In this document: one piece after another, positions 1 to 5,498 of the stretch
Layout: every line of letters starts with the position of its first letter
Numbering within the stretch: the stretch's first letter is position 1
Origin: Planctomycetota bacterium
GTDB lineage: Bacteria > Planctomycetota > Phycisphaerae > Sedimentisphaerales > Anaerobacaceae
DNA: 9,542 nucleotides
Direction: 5' to 3'
NCBI GenBank assembly: GCA_017885385.1
Contig: JAFNGF010000162.1
Span: 1 to 9,542, forward strand
Translations under genes and position numbers: made by a program
The notes under the pieces: generated by a model
The model's input: the letters and a program-made list of their open reading frames with translations, nothing else
The model's database searches: none
What the model was told of the DNA's origin: nothing

Positions 1-66
1 TCTTCAATCGTCATAGGACACAAGGCAAGAAACAAATAGTCGTTAAATTTAGTGGGCAGTGTAGCT

Positions 67-148
67 GCGAGGAGCGGTGACGAGCCCCAACGACTTTCAA
101 CAAGCTTCCACTCCCCACAGCGCATCATAAAATCCGAAGCGGCAAATG
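67..148 (+). repeat. Direct repeat, copy 1 of 2
   Basis: Copy 1 begins GCGAGGAG and ends GGCAAATG. Aligned by eye to copy 2 it matches at about 63 of 82 positions with a single 1-base gap, and many of the differences are transitions, as expected of an old duplication. Similarity fades after the shared GGCAAATG. There is no terminal inverted repeat or transposase, so it is not a recognisable insertion sequence. Confidence 0.7.
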
Positions 149-189
149 TATGCACGAAAAGTTAAATGTCGGGGGCAGATTCTGGACGG

Positions 190-201
190 AAAGGAGGTGA
201 T
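190..201 (+). promoter_or_regulatory. Perfect anti-SD complement with short leader frame
   Basis: The 12 bases AAAGGAGGTGAT are exactly complementary to the usual 3' end of bacterial 16S rRNA (AUCACCUCCUUU). Eleven bases after the GGAGG core, an ATG at 209 opens an 8-codon frame, MQNHLKLT, ending with TGA at 233-235. An in-frame ATG at 200 lies too close to the core to be well placed. This could be a translated leader peptide upstream of the PEP-CTERM gene, or chance. None of the recognised genes nearby has so strong a site. Confidence 0.3.
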
Positions 202-276
202 GGACGGTATGCAGAACCATCTCAAGTTGACGTGATTTGTTAGGTTTCTTACCGCCGCCAGACTCAGCGGATGACA

Positions 277-357
277 GCGAGGAGTGGTGATAAGCCCAAC
301 GAGTTGCAGCAGATTTTCTCTCCTCACATAGCACCATAGAATCCAAAGTGGCAAATG
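277..357 (+). repeat. Direct repeat, copy 2 of 2
   Basis: Second copy of the approximately 82-bp repeat, about 210 bp after the first. It ends 22 bp before the ATG of the PEP-CTERM-like gene, so it lies in that gene's immediate upstream region. The duplicated part may therefore be an old copy of a control region or 5' leader. That is an inference; no promoter was identified inside the repeat. Confidence 0.7.
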
Positions 358-379
358 CACACAGAAATGAGAGGCAAAA

Positions 380-1141
380 ATGAGATTGAGAAGGTTAGTA
401 ATAGCCCTACGGGTTGTATCAGTTTTCATCACCCTAAGTCAGAGTAGTACTTACGCTAGCCCAACCCAAGTCGGCACATTTTACTGGAACGACCTGAATT
501 TTCTGGGAGTTGAAAATTCCTCGGCTAGTTTTACGATCAGAGGCGGAATTGTATGGGCAAGATTCTACTATCATGACATGACCATATCTCCACCTACGAC
601 AATGATTGAGCTCCGCGATTTTAGCCCTGGGGACAAGGCGTTATGCATTGTGCCCGCGCCTTGGATATGGGCGAGGTTCAACAGCAATAATACCGCTCCC
701 CTGCTTGAACTGACCCAGGCCGGTAACGCGACCATTGAGGCCGACTGGCAAGATTTGATTTTAGATGTCCCTAATTACGCAGCCGCAGCGGGCCAAACCA
801 TTGAAATTAAGGGCGTGCTGACTAATAACAACACGAGCGACTGGACAGTTAAACTTACTGAAGCCCATAACTCGCTAAACAGTTACTATTGGGCCCCTTG
901 GTTTCCCCCAACTTTACCTACTGGAGGTTACGATGTCCCATTTGGTACATGGGAAATCCCTAAAGACGCCCCCGTGGGGACCGTTTACACGCAGTATGCG
1001 TCAGTTAAGGTACTTGCGTCAGAGCACTTATATGGAGATTGGTATACCGTCACAGTGGTCCCGGCACCCTCCGCCCTACCCCTTCTCATGGCTGGGCTGG
1101 CGGGTTTAGTTGGACTTAGGAGAAAGAGGCTACTTAAGTAG
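380..1141 (+). CDS. Exported PEP-CTERM-like (VPAPS) surface protein
   Basis: A 253-residue protein predicted to be exported and then handled by an exosortase-type sorting system. Residues 1-27 form a signal peptide: basic MRLRR, a hydrophobic stretch, and a plausible cut after TYA. The mature part is rich in aromatic, Asn and Thr residues and looks like a beta-sandwich, especially about 130-225, where FGTWEIPKDAPVGTVYTQY resembles the last strands of many PEP-CTERM proteins. The C-terminus has the tripartite sorting signal: VVPAPS (226-231), a hydrophobic helix (about 232-246), then RRKR (248-251). The usual PEP glutamate is alanine here; VPAP forms are known in this group, from general knowledge. 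Only one cysteine is present, so disulfides are unlikely. The ATG at 380 is preceded by a modest GAGAGG. No exosortase lies in the window, and the substrate or role is unknown; an envelope or matrix function is inferred from the tail alone. Confidence 0.8.
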   Translation: MRLRRLVIALRVVSVFITLSQSSTYASPTQVGTFYWNDLNFLGVENSSASFTIRGGIVWARFYYHDMTISPPTTMIELRDFSPGDKALCIVPAPWIWARFNSNNTAPLLELTQAGNATIEADWQDLILDVPNYAAAAGQTIEIKGVLTNNNTSDWTVKLTEAHNSLNSYYWAPWFPPTLPTGGYDVPFGTWEIPKDAPVGTVYTQYASVKVLASEHLYGDWYTVTVVPAPSALPLLMAGLAGLVGLRRKRLLK

Positions 1142-1278
1142 GTGTAAAAACTTTAAAGACAGGCTGGCAGACAGCTAACTCTGCGACGGCGTAAGAGATT
1201 TCACTCTGTGCAAGTTAGCCGTGCGTGGAGGGTTTTGTTAAGTGGTTACGCAGGCGAAGGACGCTGTAGTTTGTGACT

Positions 1279-1303
1279 TCCCTCGACGAGGCTCGGGACA
1301 GGC
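1279..1303 (-). repeat. Diverged palindromic repeat core, copy A
   Basis: Read on the minus strand this resembles the core at 2327-2350, which has the form CCTGCCCTGAGCGAAGCCGA. After one gap, 14 of 20 aligned positions match by eye. It is followed within about six bases by a heptamer array, the same pairing seen in the lipB-lipA linker, which supports a common composite element. I recall similar cores (translated as SEAEG or ACPERSRR) being scattered through environmental bacterial genomes; that is memory, not a search. Confidence 0.5.
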
Positions 1304-1309
1304 GTGGTT

Positions 1310-1337
1310 CGTAGGTCGTATGTCGTATATCGTAGAT
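1310..1337 (-). repeat. Heptamer array H1 (CGTANNT units)
   Basis: Four consecutive 7-base units: CGTAGGT, CGTATGT, CGTATAT and CGTAGAT. On the other strand they read as ANNTACG, which matches the unit of the array at the lipB-lipA start (AAATACG) in opposite orientation. The units vary at fixed positions while the 7-base spacing is exact. Confidence 0.75.
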
Positions 1338-1370
1338 TGTGGTTCAGAGACGGCAGTTATGTGTAACTTG

Positions 1371-1401
1371 AAGGGCTGCAAGGTCAAATCTTGCAGCCCT
1401 T
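1371..1401 (+). terminator. Perfect 12-bp hairpin, probable terminator
   Basis: AAGGGCTGCAAG (1371-1382) pairs perfectly with CTTGCAGCCCTT (1390-1401) around the 7-base loop GTCAAAT. The downstream sequence TACTCTTTGG has only a broken T-run, so as an intrinsic terminator it is imperfect. It lies about 230 bp after the PEP-CTERM stop and about 190 bp before the lipB-lipA start, a sensible place to end transcription. An RNA processing or mRNA-stabilising element is the alternative. Confidence 0.5.
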
Positions 1402-1545
1402 ACTCTTTGGCTCTCAGACCAAACCCATATTCCAGCTATCTGCACTCAAGCCTTGTTGCCTTTGATAGGCGGCAATTCGGCATCTTGGTCGGTTGCTTTG
1501 TTGATTACGGTCAGTTCGCCCATATCCTCACGGTGCAACCGCTCA

Positions 1546-1574
1546 TCTGAACAAATACGTGCAGAATGTATACT
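1546..1574 (+). promoter_or_regulatory. Possible weak promoter for lipB-lipA
   Basis: TATACT at 1569-1574 matches the sigma-70 -10 consensus at five of six bases. The upstream -35 position is poor (TCTGAA at about 1546-1551). If it is used, transcription would start only about 13 bases before the GTG at 1594, giving an almost leaderless mRNA. That would fit the absence of a Shine-Dalgarno sequence there. Confidence 0.3.
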
Positions 1575-1593
1575 CCTGTATTAAAATAACTTC

Positions 1594-3246
1594 GTGAACG
1601 CAGTACGAAATACGAAATACAAAATACGAAGTCTGCGGATTGTCGATTGCTGCCTTGCCGATTATCGTAAGGTTCTGCAGCAGCAGCATGAGCTGCACGA
1701 AAAAAGACGTCTGGGCGAAATACCAAACACGGTTGTAATTGTCGAACATCCACCTGTGGTTACGCTCGGCGCCCGGCAAAATGCCAACAGACTGCTGCTC
1801 GACCGCGATGAACTGGCAAAACACGGCATCGATGTGGTTGACACTCGTAGAGGCGGCGGAGCAACAGCACACAATCCAGGCCAATTGGTCTTCTACCCAA
1901 TCCTGCATCTGCAGGAGCTCGGGCTTGGAATCAGCGAATATATAAGAGAGCTCGAAGCCATAGGCATAGAGCTGTTGCGCGAGTTGGGCGTGCACGCGCA
2001 AAGACGGGAGGCTTTTCCAGGCTTGTGGGTGTTGCGCGAAAATTCGCAATTCGAAATTCCAAATTCGAAATTCCAGAAGATTGCTTCTATCGGCGTGCGA
2101 GTATCAAAAGGCGTCACGTACCACGGTATGGCAATAAACATTCAAAACGACCTGAGTATTTTCGATCTACTCGTGCCGTGCGGCCTGGACGGCGTAGAAA
2201 TGACGTCGGTGCTCAAAGAAACCGGCAAACAACATTCGATGAGGAAGCTCAAAGAAGACCTGGGCAGGCTACTTATGAAACACTTCTCGAACATGGCCCA
2301 GGATTCAGAAGACAGACGACAGAAGCCTGCCCTGAGCGAAGCCGAAGGGACAGAAGACAGCAGTCCGTCCTCCGTTCTCCGTCCTCCGTCCTCCACCCGG
2401 AAGTTGCCGGATTGGCTGCGGCGGCCCCTCCCTGCCGGCGACGTTTTCCGGCATACCGAAAAAGTGCTAAGCTCGCTGGGCCTCGATACAATATGTAATA
2501 ATGCAAATTGTCCCAATCGAGGCGAGTGCTGGTCGAGAGGCACAGCGACGGTTTTAATCTTGGGCAACGTTTGCACACGAAACTGCAAATTCTGTTCGGT
2601 GGCGACCGGCAAGCCAGCTCCGCCAGACCCCGCCGAGCCAGCACGTATTGCCGAAATGGCAAAGCAACTGAACTTGAAATATTTGGTCATTACCAGCGTC
2701 AACCGCGATGATCTGCCGGATGGCGGCGCCGCACATTTTCTCGCCTCTATCAACGAGGTAAGAAAGCATTGCCCGGATATGAAATTTGAGATACTAACGC
2801 CCGACTTTCGCGGCTGCCAGGAAAAGGCACTGAAGATTCTCCAGGATGCTTTGCCTTTTGTATTCGCCCATAATGTCGAGACGGTTCCGTCTTTGTACCC
2901 GGCTGCCAGAGCCGGCGGAGATTATCAACGGTCGCTGAGGCTGCTCAAAACGGCAAAGGAATATTACGGCGACGTCGTTACCAAATCGTCGATTATGCTC
3001 GGACTGGGCGAAACGGACGCCGAGGTTCAGCAAGTCTTAAAAGACCTGCGCAGCGCAGGCTGCGACAGAGTCACCATCGGGCAATATCTTAAACCCTCAA
3101 AGAATTCGCTCGAAGTGGTTGAATACATAACGCCTGCAAGATTCGATTTCTGGAGGCAAAAGGCGACTGAATTAGGGTTTTCCTTTTGTCTTTCATCGCC
3201 TTTTGCCCGCAGCTCATACTTCGCAGAGCAAGACATTGCTCTATGA
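1594..3246 (+). CDS. LipB-LipA fusion: octanoyltransferase plus lipoyl synthase
   Basis: A 550-residue fusion of two lipoate-pathway enzymes. LipB (about 13-232) moves octanoyl from ACP to lipoyl domains. It shows VEHPPVVTLGAR (50-61), RGGGATAHNPGQLV (86-99; most LipBs have RGGDVTYHGPGQLV), the catalytic lysine K162 in QKIASIGVRV, and the catalytic cysteine C196 in VPCG. LipA (about 270-550) inserts two sulfurs by radical SAM chemistry. It shows auxiliary-cluster cysteines C301, C306 and C312, the radical SAM motif C327-C331-C334, and the C-terminal RSSY (539-542) that supplies the serine ligand. Both catalytic sets are complete, so both halves look functional. The linker (about 238-268) is made of repeat DNA, another array adds 12 residues at 150-161, and the GTG start adjoins a third. 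No Shine-Dalgarno is visible and no other ATG, GTG or TTG lies in frame before LipB homology begins. Internal initiation of LipA at Met228 or Met234 cannot be excluded. Confidence 0.93.
   Translation: MNAVRNTKYKIRSLRIVDCCLADYRKVLQQQHELHEKRRLGEIPNTVVIVEHPPVVTLGARQNANRLLLDRDELAKHGIDVVDTRRGGGATAHNPGQLVFYPILHLQELGLGISEYIRELEAIGIELLRELGVHAQRREAFPGLWVLRENSQFEIPNSKFQKIASIGVRVSKGVTYHGMAINIQNDLSIFDLLVPCGLDGVEMTSVLKETGKQHSMRKLKEDLGRLLMKHFSNMAQDSEDRRQKPALSEAEGTEDSSPSSVLRPPSSTRKLPDWLRRPLPAGDVFRHTEKVLSSLGLDTICNNANCPNRGECWSRGTATVLILGNVCTRNCKFCSVATGKPAPPDPAEPARIAEMAKQLNLKYLVITSVNRDDLPDGGAAHFLASINEVRKHCPDMKFEILTPDFRGCQEKALKILQDALPFVFAHNVETVPSLYPAARAGGDYQRSLRLLKTAKEYYGDVVTKSSIMLGLGETDAEVQQVLKDLRSAGCDRVTIGQYLKPSKNSLEVVEYITPARFDFWRQKATELGFSFCLSSPFARSSYFAEQDIAL
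1601..1635 (+). repeat. Heptamer array H2 at the lipB start
   Basis: Five 7-base units: CAGTACG, AAATACG, AAATACA, AAATACG and a degenerate AAGTCTG. They encode residues 4-13 of the fusion protein (part of NAVRNTKYKIRS), which precede the first residues resembling LipB (LRIVD). The unit is the reverse complement of that in the array at 1310-1337. Confidence 0.8.
2041..2075 (+). repeat. Heptamer array H3 inside the LipB domain
   Basis: Five exact 7-base steps: AATTCGC, AATTCGA, AATTCCA, AATTCGA and AATTCCA. They encode NSQFEIPNSKFQ (150-161), directly before catalytic Lys162. LipB proteins normally pass from GVWV to the KIAAIG segment through a short variable loop, so these residues look inserted. 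Thirty-five bases is not a multiple of three; with one adjoining base the added length is 36, and the frame is kept. Confidence 0.85.
2306..2392 (+). repeat. Composite repeat forming the LipB-LipA linker
   Basis: Three parts. On the left are 7-base units CAGAAGA, CAGACGA and CAGAAGC (2306-2326). In the middle is a core, CTGCCCTGAGCGAAGCCGAA and on to 2350, related to the one at 1279-1303. On the right are CAGAAGA, CAGCAGT, then CCGTCCT, CCGTTCT, CCGTCCT and CCGTCCT (2351-2392). The left units are purine-rich and the last four pyrimidine-rich. The tract is translated as the low-complexity linker at about residues 238-268, rich in Ser, Glu, Arg and Pro, which matches neither LipB nor LipA. Confidence 0.8.
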
Positions 3247-3417
3247 CGACTTTGGCAGTGCCCGCCTATTCTTATAGGACATCAAAACCATCGGCACACT
3301 TCTACCATCACTAATTCGCGCCGTTTTGCCTTAGATGAAACATTTTCTATACTTTAGTTGGCATATAGAAGTCGCTGAAACACTGTCAAAGCGGGGGTTT
3401 TTTCGGGCGGTTATAAA
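3247..3417. other. Gap between lipB-lipA and the PilX-like gene
   Basis: No gene in 171 bases. A small hairpin, CCTAT-TCTT-ATAGG (3265-3278), lies about 20 bases after the fusion stop, but no T-run follows, so it is weak as a terminator. The best promoter in the window on sequence alone lies at 3326-3353. Before the next ATG, GGGCGG (3405-3410) is the only ribosome-site-like stretch and it is poor. Confidence 0.55.
3326..3353 (+). promoter_or_regulatory. Sigma-70-type promoter for the PilX-like gene
   Basis: TTGCCT (3326-3331), a 16-base spacer, then TATACT (3348-3353). The match to consensus is four of six at -35 and five of six at -10. Predicted transcription starts near 3360, giving a leader of about 58 bases before the ATG at 3418. 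It would probably also serve the DDPNEP gene downstream. Confidence 0.5.
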
Positions 3418-5028
3418 ATGACATCCATAAAAAAGCTGATTTGCCGAATGCGCGCAGGTGTTGCGCTTCTGCTATCAATGATATTCATTGCCGTATTCTC
3501 AGCCTTAGCCGTCAGCATGGCAGCCATGTCCGGTGCGAACGTCCAACTTGCCTCAAATCAACACAAGATCAATGCAGCTTTATTAGCCGCGCAATCCGGC
3601 CTGGACTGCGGAAAATACATCGCTGGCACGATTAGTTTGGGTAAGACCGGATATAACTATGTCACTGACGCCCAGGCCCTTAAAGTCTGGCTGGACCTTT
3701 GCCAGTATGTTCAGACCAGCGGTCTTGACGGGCAGATAGTTGGACCTGCGACTCGCTTCACCGATGCCGCGGGCAGCGGCGACCAGATCGTTACTTCACC
3801 CCTCAATTTCGGCAGCGCTAATGTGAATTTTACCGTAAGGTTTTATCGCTATGACAGCGACCCTCGCACAATCAAGCTCCAGTCGACAGGAACCGATGGC
3901 GAAGTGACTCGAAAGATAAGGATGGAGATGAAGATTACAAAGGATAGGAGCGTTTTGAATTACGCTATCGCCAGCAGAGGACGCATGTGGCTGACGGGCG
4001 ATACAACCATTCACGGAGACGTCTTCAGCTCCTGGAACCGTGCTGATATACCGCCCTACAATATGGGCAGCGACTCGACCGTCCTCGGCACCATTAATAC
4101 GGTTTTGACTCTGGAACAAATTCAAGCCGAAAATTATCAGTTGGAAACCCTCGACGAAGACGGCAACCCAATGTTCGATGAGAACGGAAACCGAATTTAC
4201 AGCCCCGCCGACGAAATTCACGCTTACCATGAAGGCATCAACTATGGACAGCCCTATCAAGACATGCCCGGCATGAAGATAAGCGATTACAACACCGACT
4301 GCTATAATGCCGGTCTTACAAGTGTGCCGACAAGCACAGTGAAGGTGGTGGAGTATTTTCCTCACGCCGCCAGCAATTATTCCCTGCCCAGAGATGGTTC
4401 CAGCACGTCCTTTACCCGAAATGTGTATGAGAATCAGACCCTCACGAATGCATTACTGTCGATGAACAGGCATGCACTGTTCAGAAACTGTACTTTTGAA
4501 GGCGTGCTGTATATCAATTGCTCGAAAACCAGCACATCCAAATCGTACTGCAACAACGTGCGATTCGAGGACTGCACCTTCAACGGCACAATCATCTCTA
4601 ACGTGCCGCAGCCGTTTAACTGGAAGAACAACTGTCTGTATTTCACGGGCGAGGCCACCTTCAACAATCAGTCCGGCATTCAGGAAGCCACGATCCTGGC
4701 GCCGCATTTCAACGTGAACCTTGGCAACACCAACCCACAGAAAAGCGACAACAACGTGCTCACCGGAGCAATAGTAGGTGGGATTGTTGACGTGCGCGGC
4801 AACGCACAAATCTACGGGACGATTGTATCCATGGCTGATACAACCCCCTACAGTAGCGGATATGTGACCAATATTGGAGCCACCCTCGATGACGGCGGCT
4901 CTGAGACAACCGAGTTAGGTGACATCGGCGTGATCAGTATTACCCCTGAAGTAGAGAAGATGCTGCCCAGCGGCATCACCAGTCCTATTATCATCAAGCC
5001 TTTGCAAAACACGTACTGCGAAGGATAA
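3418..5028 (+). CDS. PilX-like one-helix protein with beta-helix-like C-terminus
   Basis: A 536-residue protein. The N-terminus has a short basic leader (KKLICRMR), then AGVALLLSMIFIAVFSALAVS (13-33) and SNQHKINAALLAAQSGL (46-62). This hydrophobic-then-helical layout is that of PilX-type minor pilins and related planctomycete proteins, where the helix holds the protein in the inner membrane or packs it into a pilus-like fibre. The prepilin glutamate at mature position 5 is not evident, so processing by a prepilin peptidase is uncertain. Residues 246-261 contain two acidic turns, DEDGN and DENGN, possible calcium-binding loops. About 350-425 carries spaced rungs (RNCTFEGVLYI, RFEDCTFNGTIIS) typical of a right-handed beta helix, followed by more short beta strands. 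The ribosome site is poor (GGGCGG); Met11 is an alternative start. No pilus assembly genes lie nearby, so I infer a surface or envelope protein of unknown partner. Confidence 0.7.
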   Translation: MTSIKKLICRMRAGVALLLSMIFIAVFSALAVSMAAMSGANVQLASNQHKINAALLAAQSGLDCGKYIAGTISLGKTGYNYVTDAQALKVWLDLCQYVQTSGLDGQIVGPATRFTDAAGSGDQIVTSPLNFGSANVNFTVRFYRYDSDPRTIKLQSTGTDGEVTRKIRMEMKITKDRSVLNYAIASRGRMWLTGDTTIHGDVFSSWNRADIPPYNMGSDSTVLGTINTVLTLEQIQAENYQLETLDEDGNPMFDENGNRIYSPADEIHAYHEGINYGQPYQDMPGMKISDYNTDCYNAGLTSVPTSTVKVVEYFPHAASNYSLPRDGSSTSFTRNVYENQTLTNALLSMNRHALFRNCTFEGVLYINCSKTSTSKSYCNNVRFEDCTFNGTIISNVPQPFNWKNNCLYFTGEATFNNQSGIQEATILAPHFNVNLGNTNPQKSDNNVLTGAIVGGIVDVRGNAQIYGTIVSMADTTPYSSGYVTNIGATLDDGGSETTELGDIGVISITPEVEKMLPSGITSPIIIKPLQNTYCEG

Positions 5029-5087
5029 CCGAAGTAAATGATAAAGAATAGATTAGAAGAACGCTTGCCGATTTCTCCAACAACTTT

Positions 5088-5094
5088 AAGAGGA
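5088..5094 (+). promoter_or_regulatory. Ribosome-binding site of the DDPNEP gene
   Basis: AAGAGGA lies seven bases before the ATG at 5102. It is one of the better-placed sites in the window and supports the small downstream frame as a real gene. Confidence 0.65.
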
Positions 5095-5101
5095 ATATAA
5101 A

Positions 5102-5389
5102 ATGAAAAAGTTAGTGAACATTATGGTGCTCGTTTTCGTTCTTACAGTGCTATCCACAGTCATTCTGAACGCAAGCGGCACAGGCCAGCTTGCTAATGAG
5201 CAGGCCAATTACCTGGACGATGACCCCAATGAGCCCGAAATGCAGGGCGCCGTCGTTTGGGCGGGCAGCACCTGCCTGAGCGATGACCCAAACGAGCCAG
5301 AGTTTGCCGGTGCACTCGCCAGGGCTTTCTTTAGCGGCCTTAGCGACGATCCTAACGAGCCCGGCCCTGAAGCTGCGCCTGCTAATTAG
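5102..5389 (+). CDS. Small exported protein with three DDPNEP repeats
   Basis: A 95-residue protein I cannot assign to a family. Residues 1-25 look like a signal peptide (MKK, then a hydrophobic run to about 22, with ILNASG around the cut). The rest consists of three repeats in which DDPNEP falls at 40-45, 61-66 and 82-87, exactly 21 residues apart, separated by Gly/Ala-rich stretches (MQGAVVWAGSTC, FAGALARAFFSG). The third repeat is cut short and the protein ends GPEAAPAN. Synonymous codons differ between copies (GAT GAC CCC AAT, GAT GAC CCA AAC, GAC GAT CCT AAC), so the repeat appears held at protein level and is not a fresh DNA duplication. The acidic motif could bind calcium, an inference only. 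A good ribosome site precedes it, and it lies 73 bp after the PilX-like gene, probably in the same transcript. Confidence 0.7.
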   Translation: MKKLVNIMVLVFVLTVLSTVILNASGTGQLANEQANYLDDDPNEPEMQGAVVWAGSTCLSDDPNEPEFAGALARAFFSGLSDDPNEPGPEAAPAN

Positions 5390-5498
5390 CTAAGCTGGCT
5401 CGCTCAAGCAAGATTGGGGCAACTGTCAGCGATGGGATTACACAGGTGAGGGATTAGCACCGGAATACAACTGAGCCGGCCAAGCAGAACAGGAAAGC

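Larger units (their letters stand above)
1..379. other. Upstream non-coding region with a diverged direct repeat
   Basis: I see no convincing gene in this stretch. Short open frames exist on both strands but show no family resemblance, and the minus-strand frame is simply a translation of the two repeat copies. What the region does hold is a diverged direct repeat (67-148 and 277-357), an SD-like tract at 190-201, and a weak ribosome-binding stretch (GAGAGG, about 369-374) five bases before the ATG of the PEP-CTERM gene. It is probably the 5' control region of that gene, possibly partly duplicated. No clear sigma-70 or sigma-54 promoter could be identified. Confidence 0.6.
1142..1593. other. 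Non-coding gap with hairpin and repeat debris
   Basis: No supported gene. A 102-codon frame starting GTG at 1242 crosses the repeat core, the heptamer array and the hairpin and has no family resemblance, so I do not call it. In order the stretch holds an inverted repeat GCTAACT/AGTTAGC (1174-1180 and 1213-1219) with a competing pairing ACGGC/GCCGT (1186-1190 and 1218-1222), a diverged palindromic repeat core (1279-1303), a heptamer array (1310-1337), a perfect 12-bp hairpin (1371-1401), and a TATACT box (1569-1574) shortly before the lipB-lipA start. Confidence 0.6.

Noticed and set aside
139..160. Sigma-54-like GGCA...TGC pattern upstream of the PEP-CTERM gene
   Set aside because: GG and GC are nine bases apart in copy 1 and five in copy 2, not the ten required, and the TTGC box is missing.
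166..243. 25-codon plus-strand frame after repeat copy 1, a possible remnant gene start
   Set aside because: No ribosome site, no resemblance to the signal peptide of the PEP-CTERM gene, and it merely runs through the SD-like tract.
97..432. 111-codon minus-strand frame over the upstream repeats
   Set aside because: Its two related halves only reflect the DNA direct repeat, and it overlaps the start of the PEP-CTERM gene on the other strand.
1242..1550. 102-codon plus-strand frame in the gap before lipB-lipA
   Set aside because: It starts with GTG without a ribosome site and runs through the repeat core, heptamer array and hairpin; the protein has no recognisable feature.
2142..2753. 203-codon minus-strand frame opposite lipB-lipA
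   Set aside because: It is an antisense shadow of the fusion gene, its middle being the reverse translation of the repeat linker.
3265..3278. CCTAT-TCTT-ATAGG hairpin as terminator of lipB-lipA
   Set aside because: Five-base AT-containing stem with no following T-run; too weak to call.
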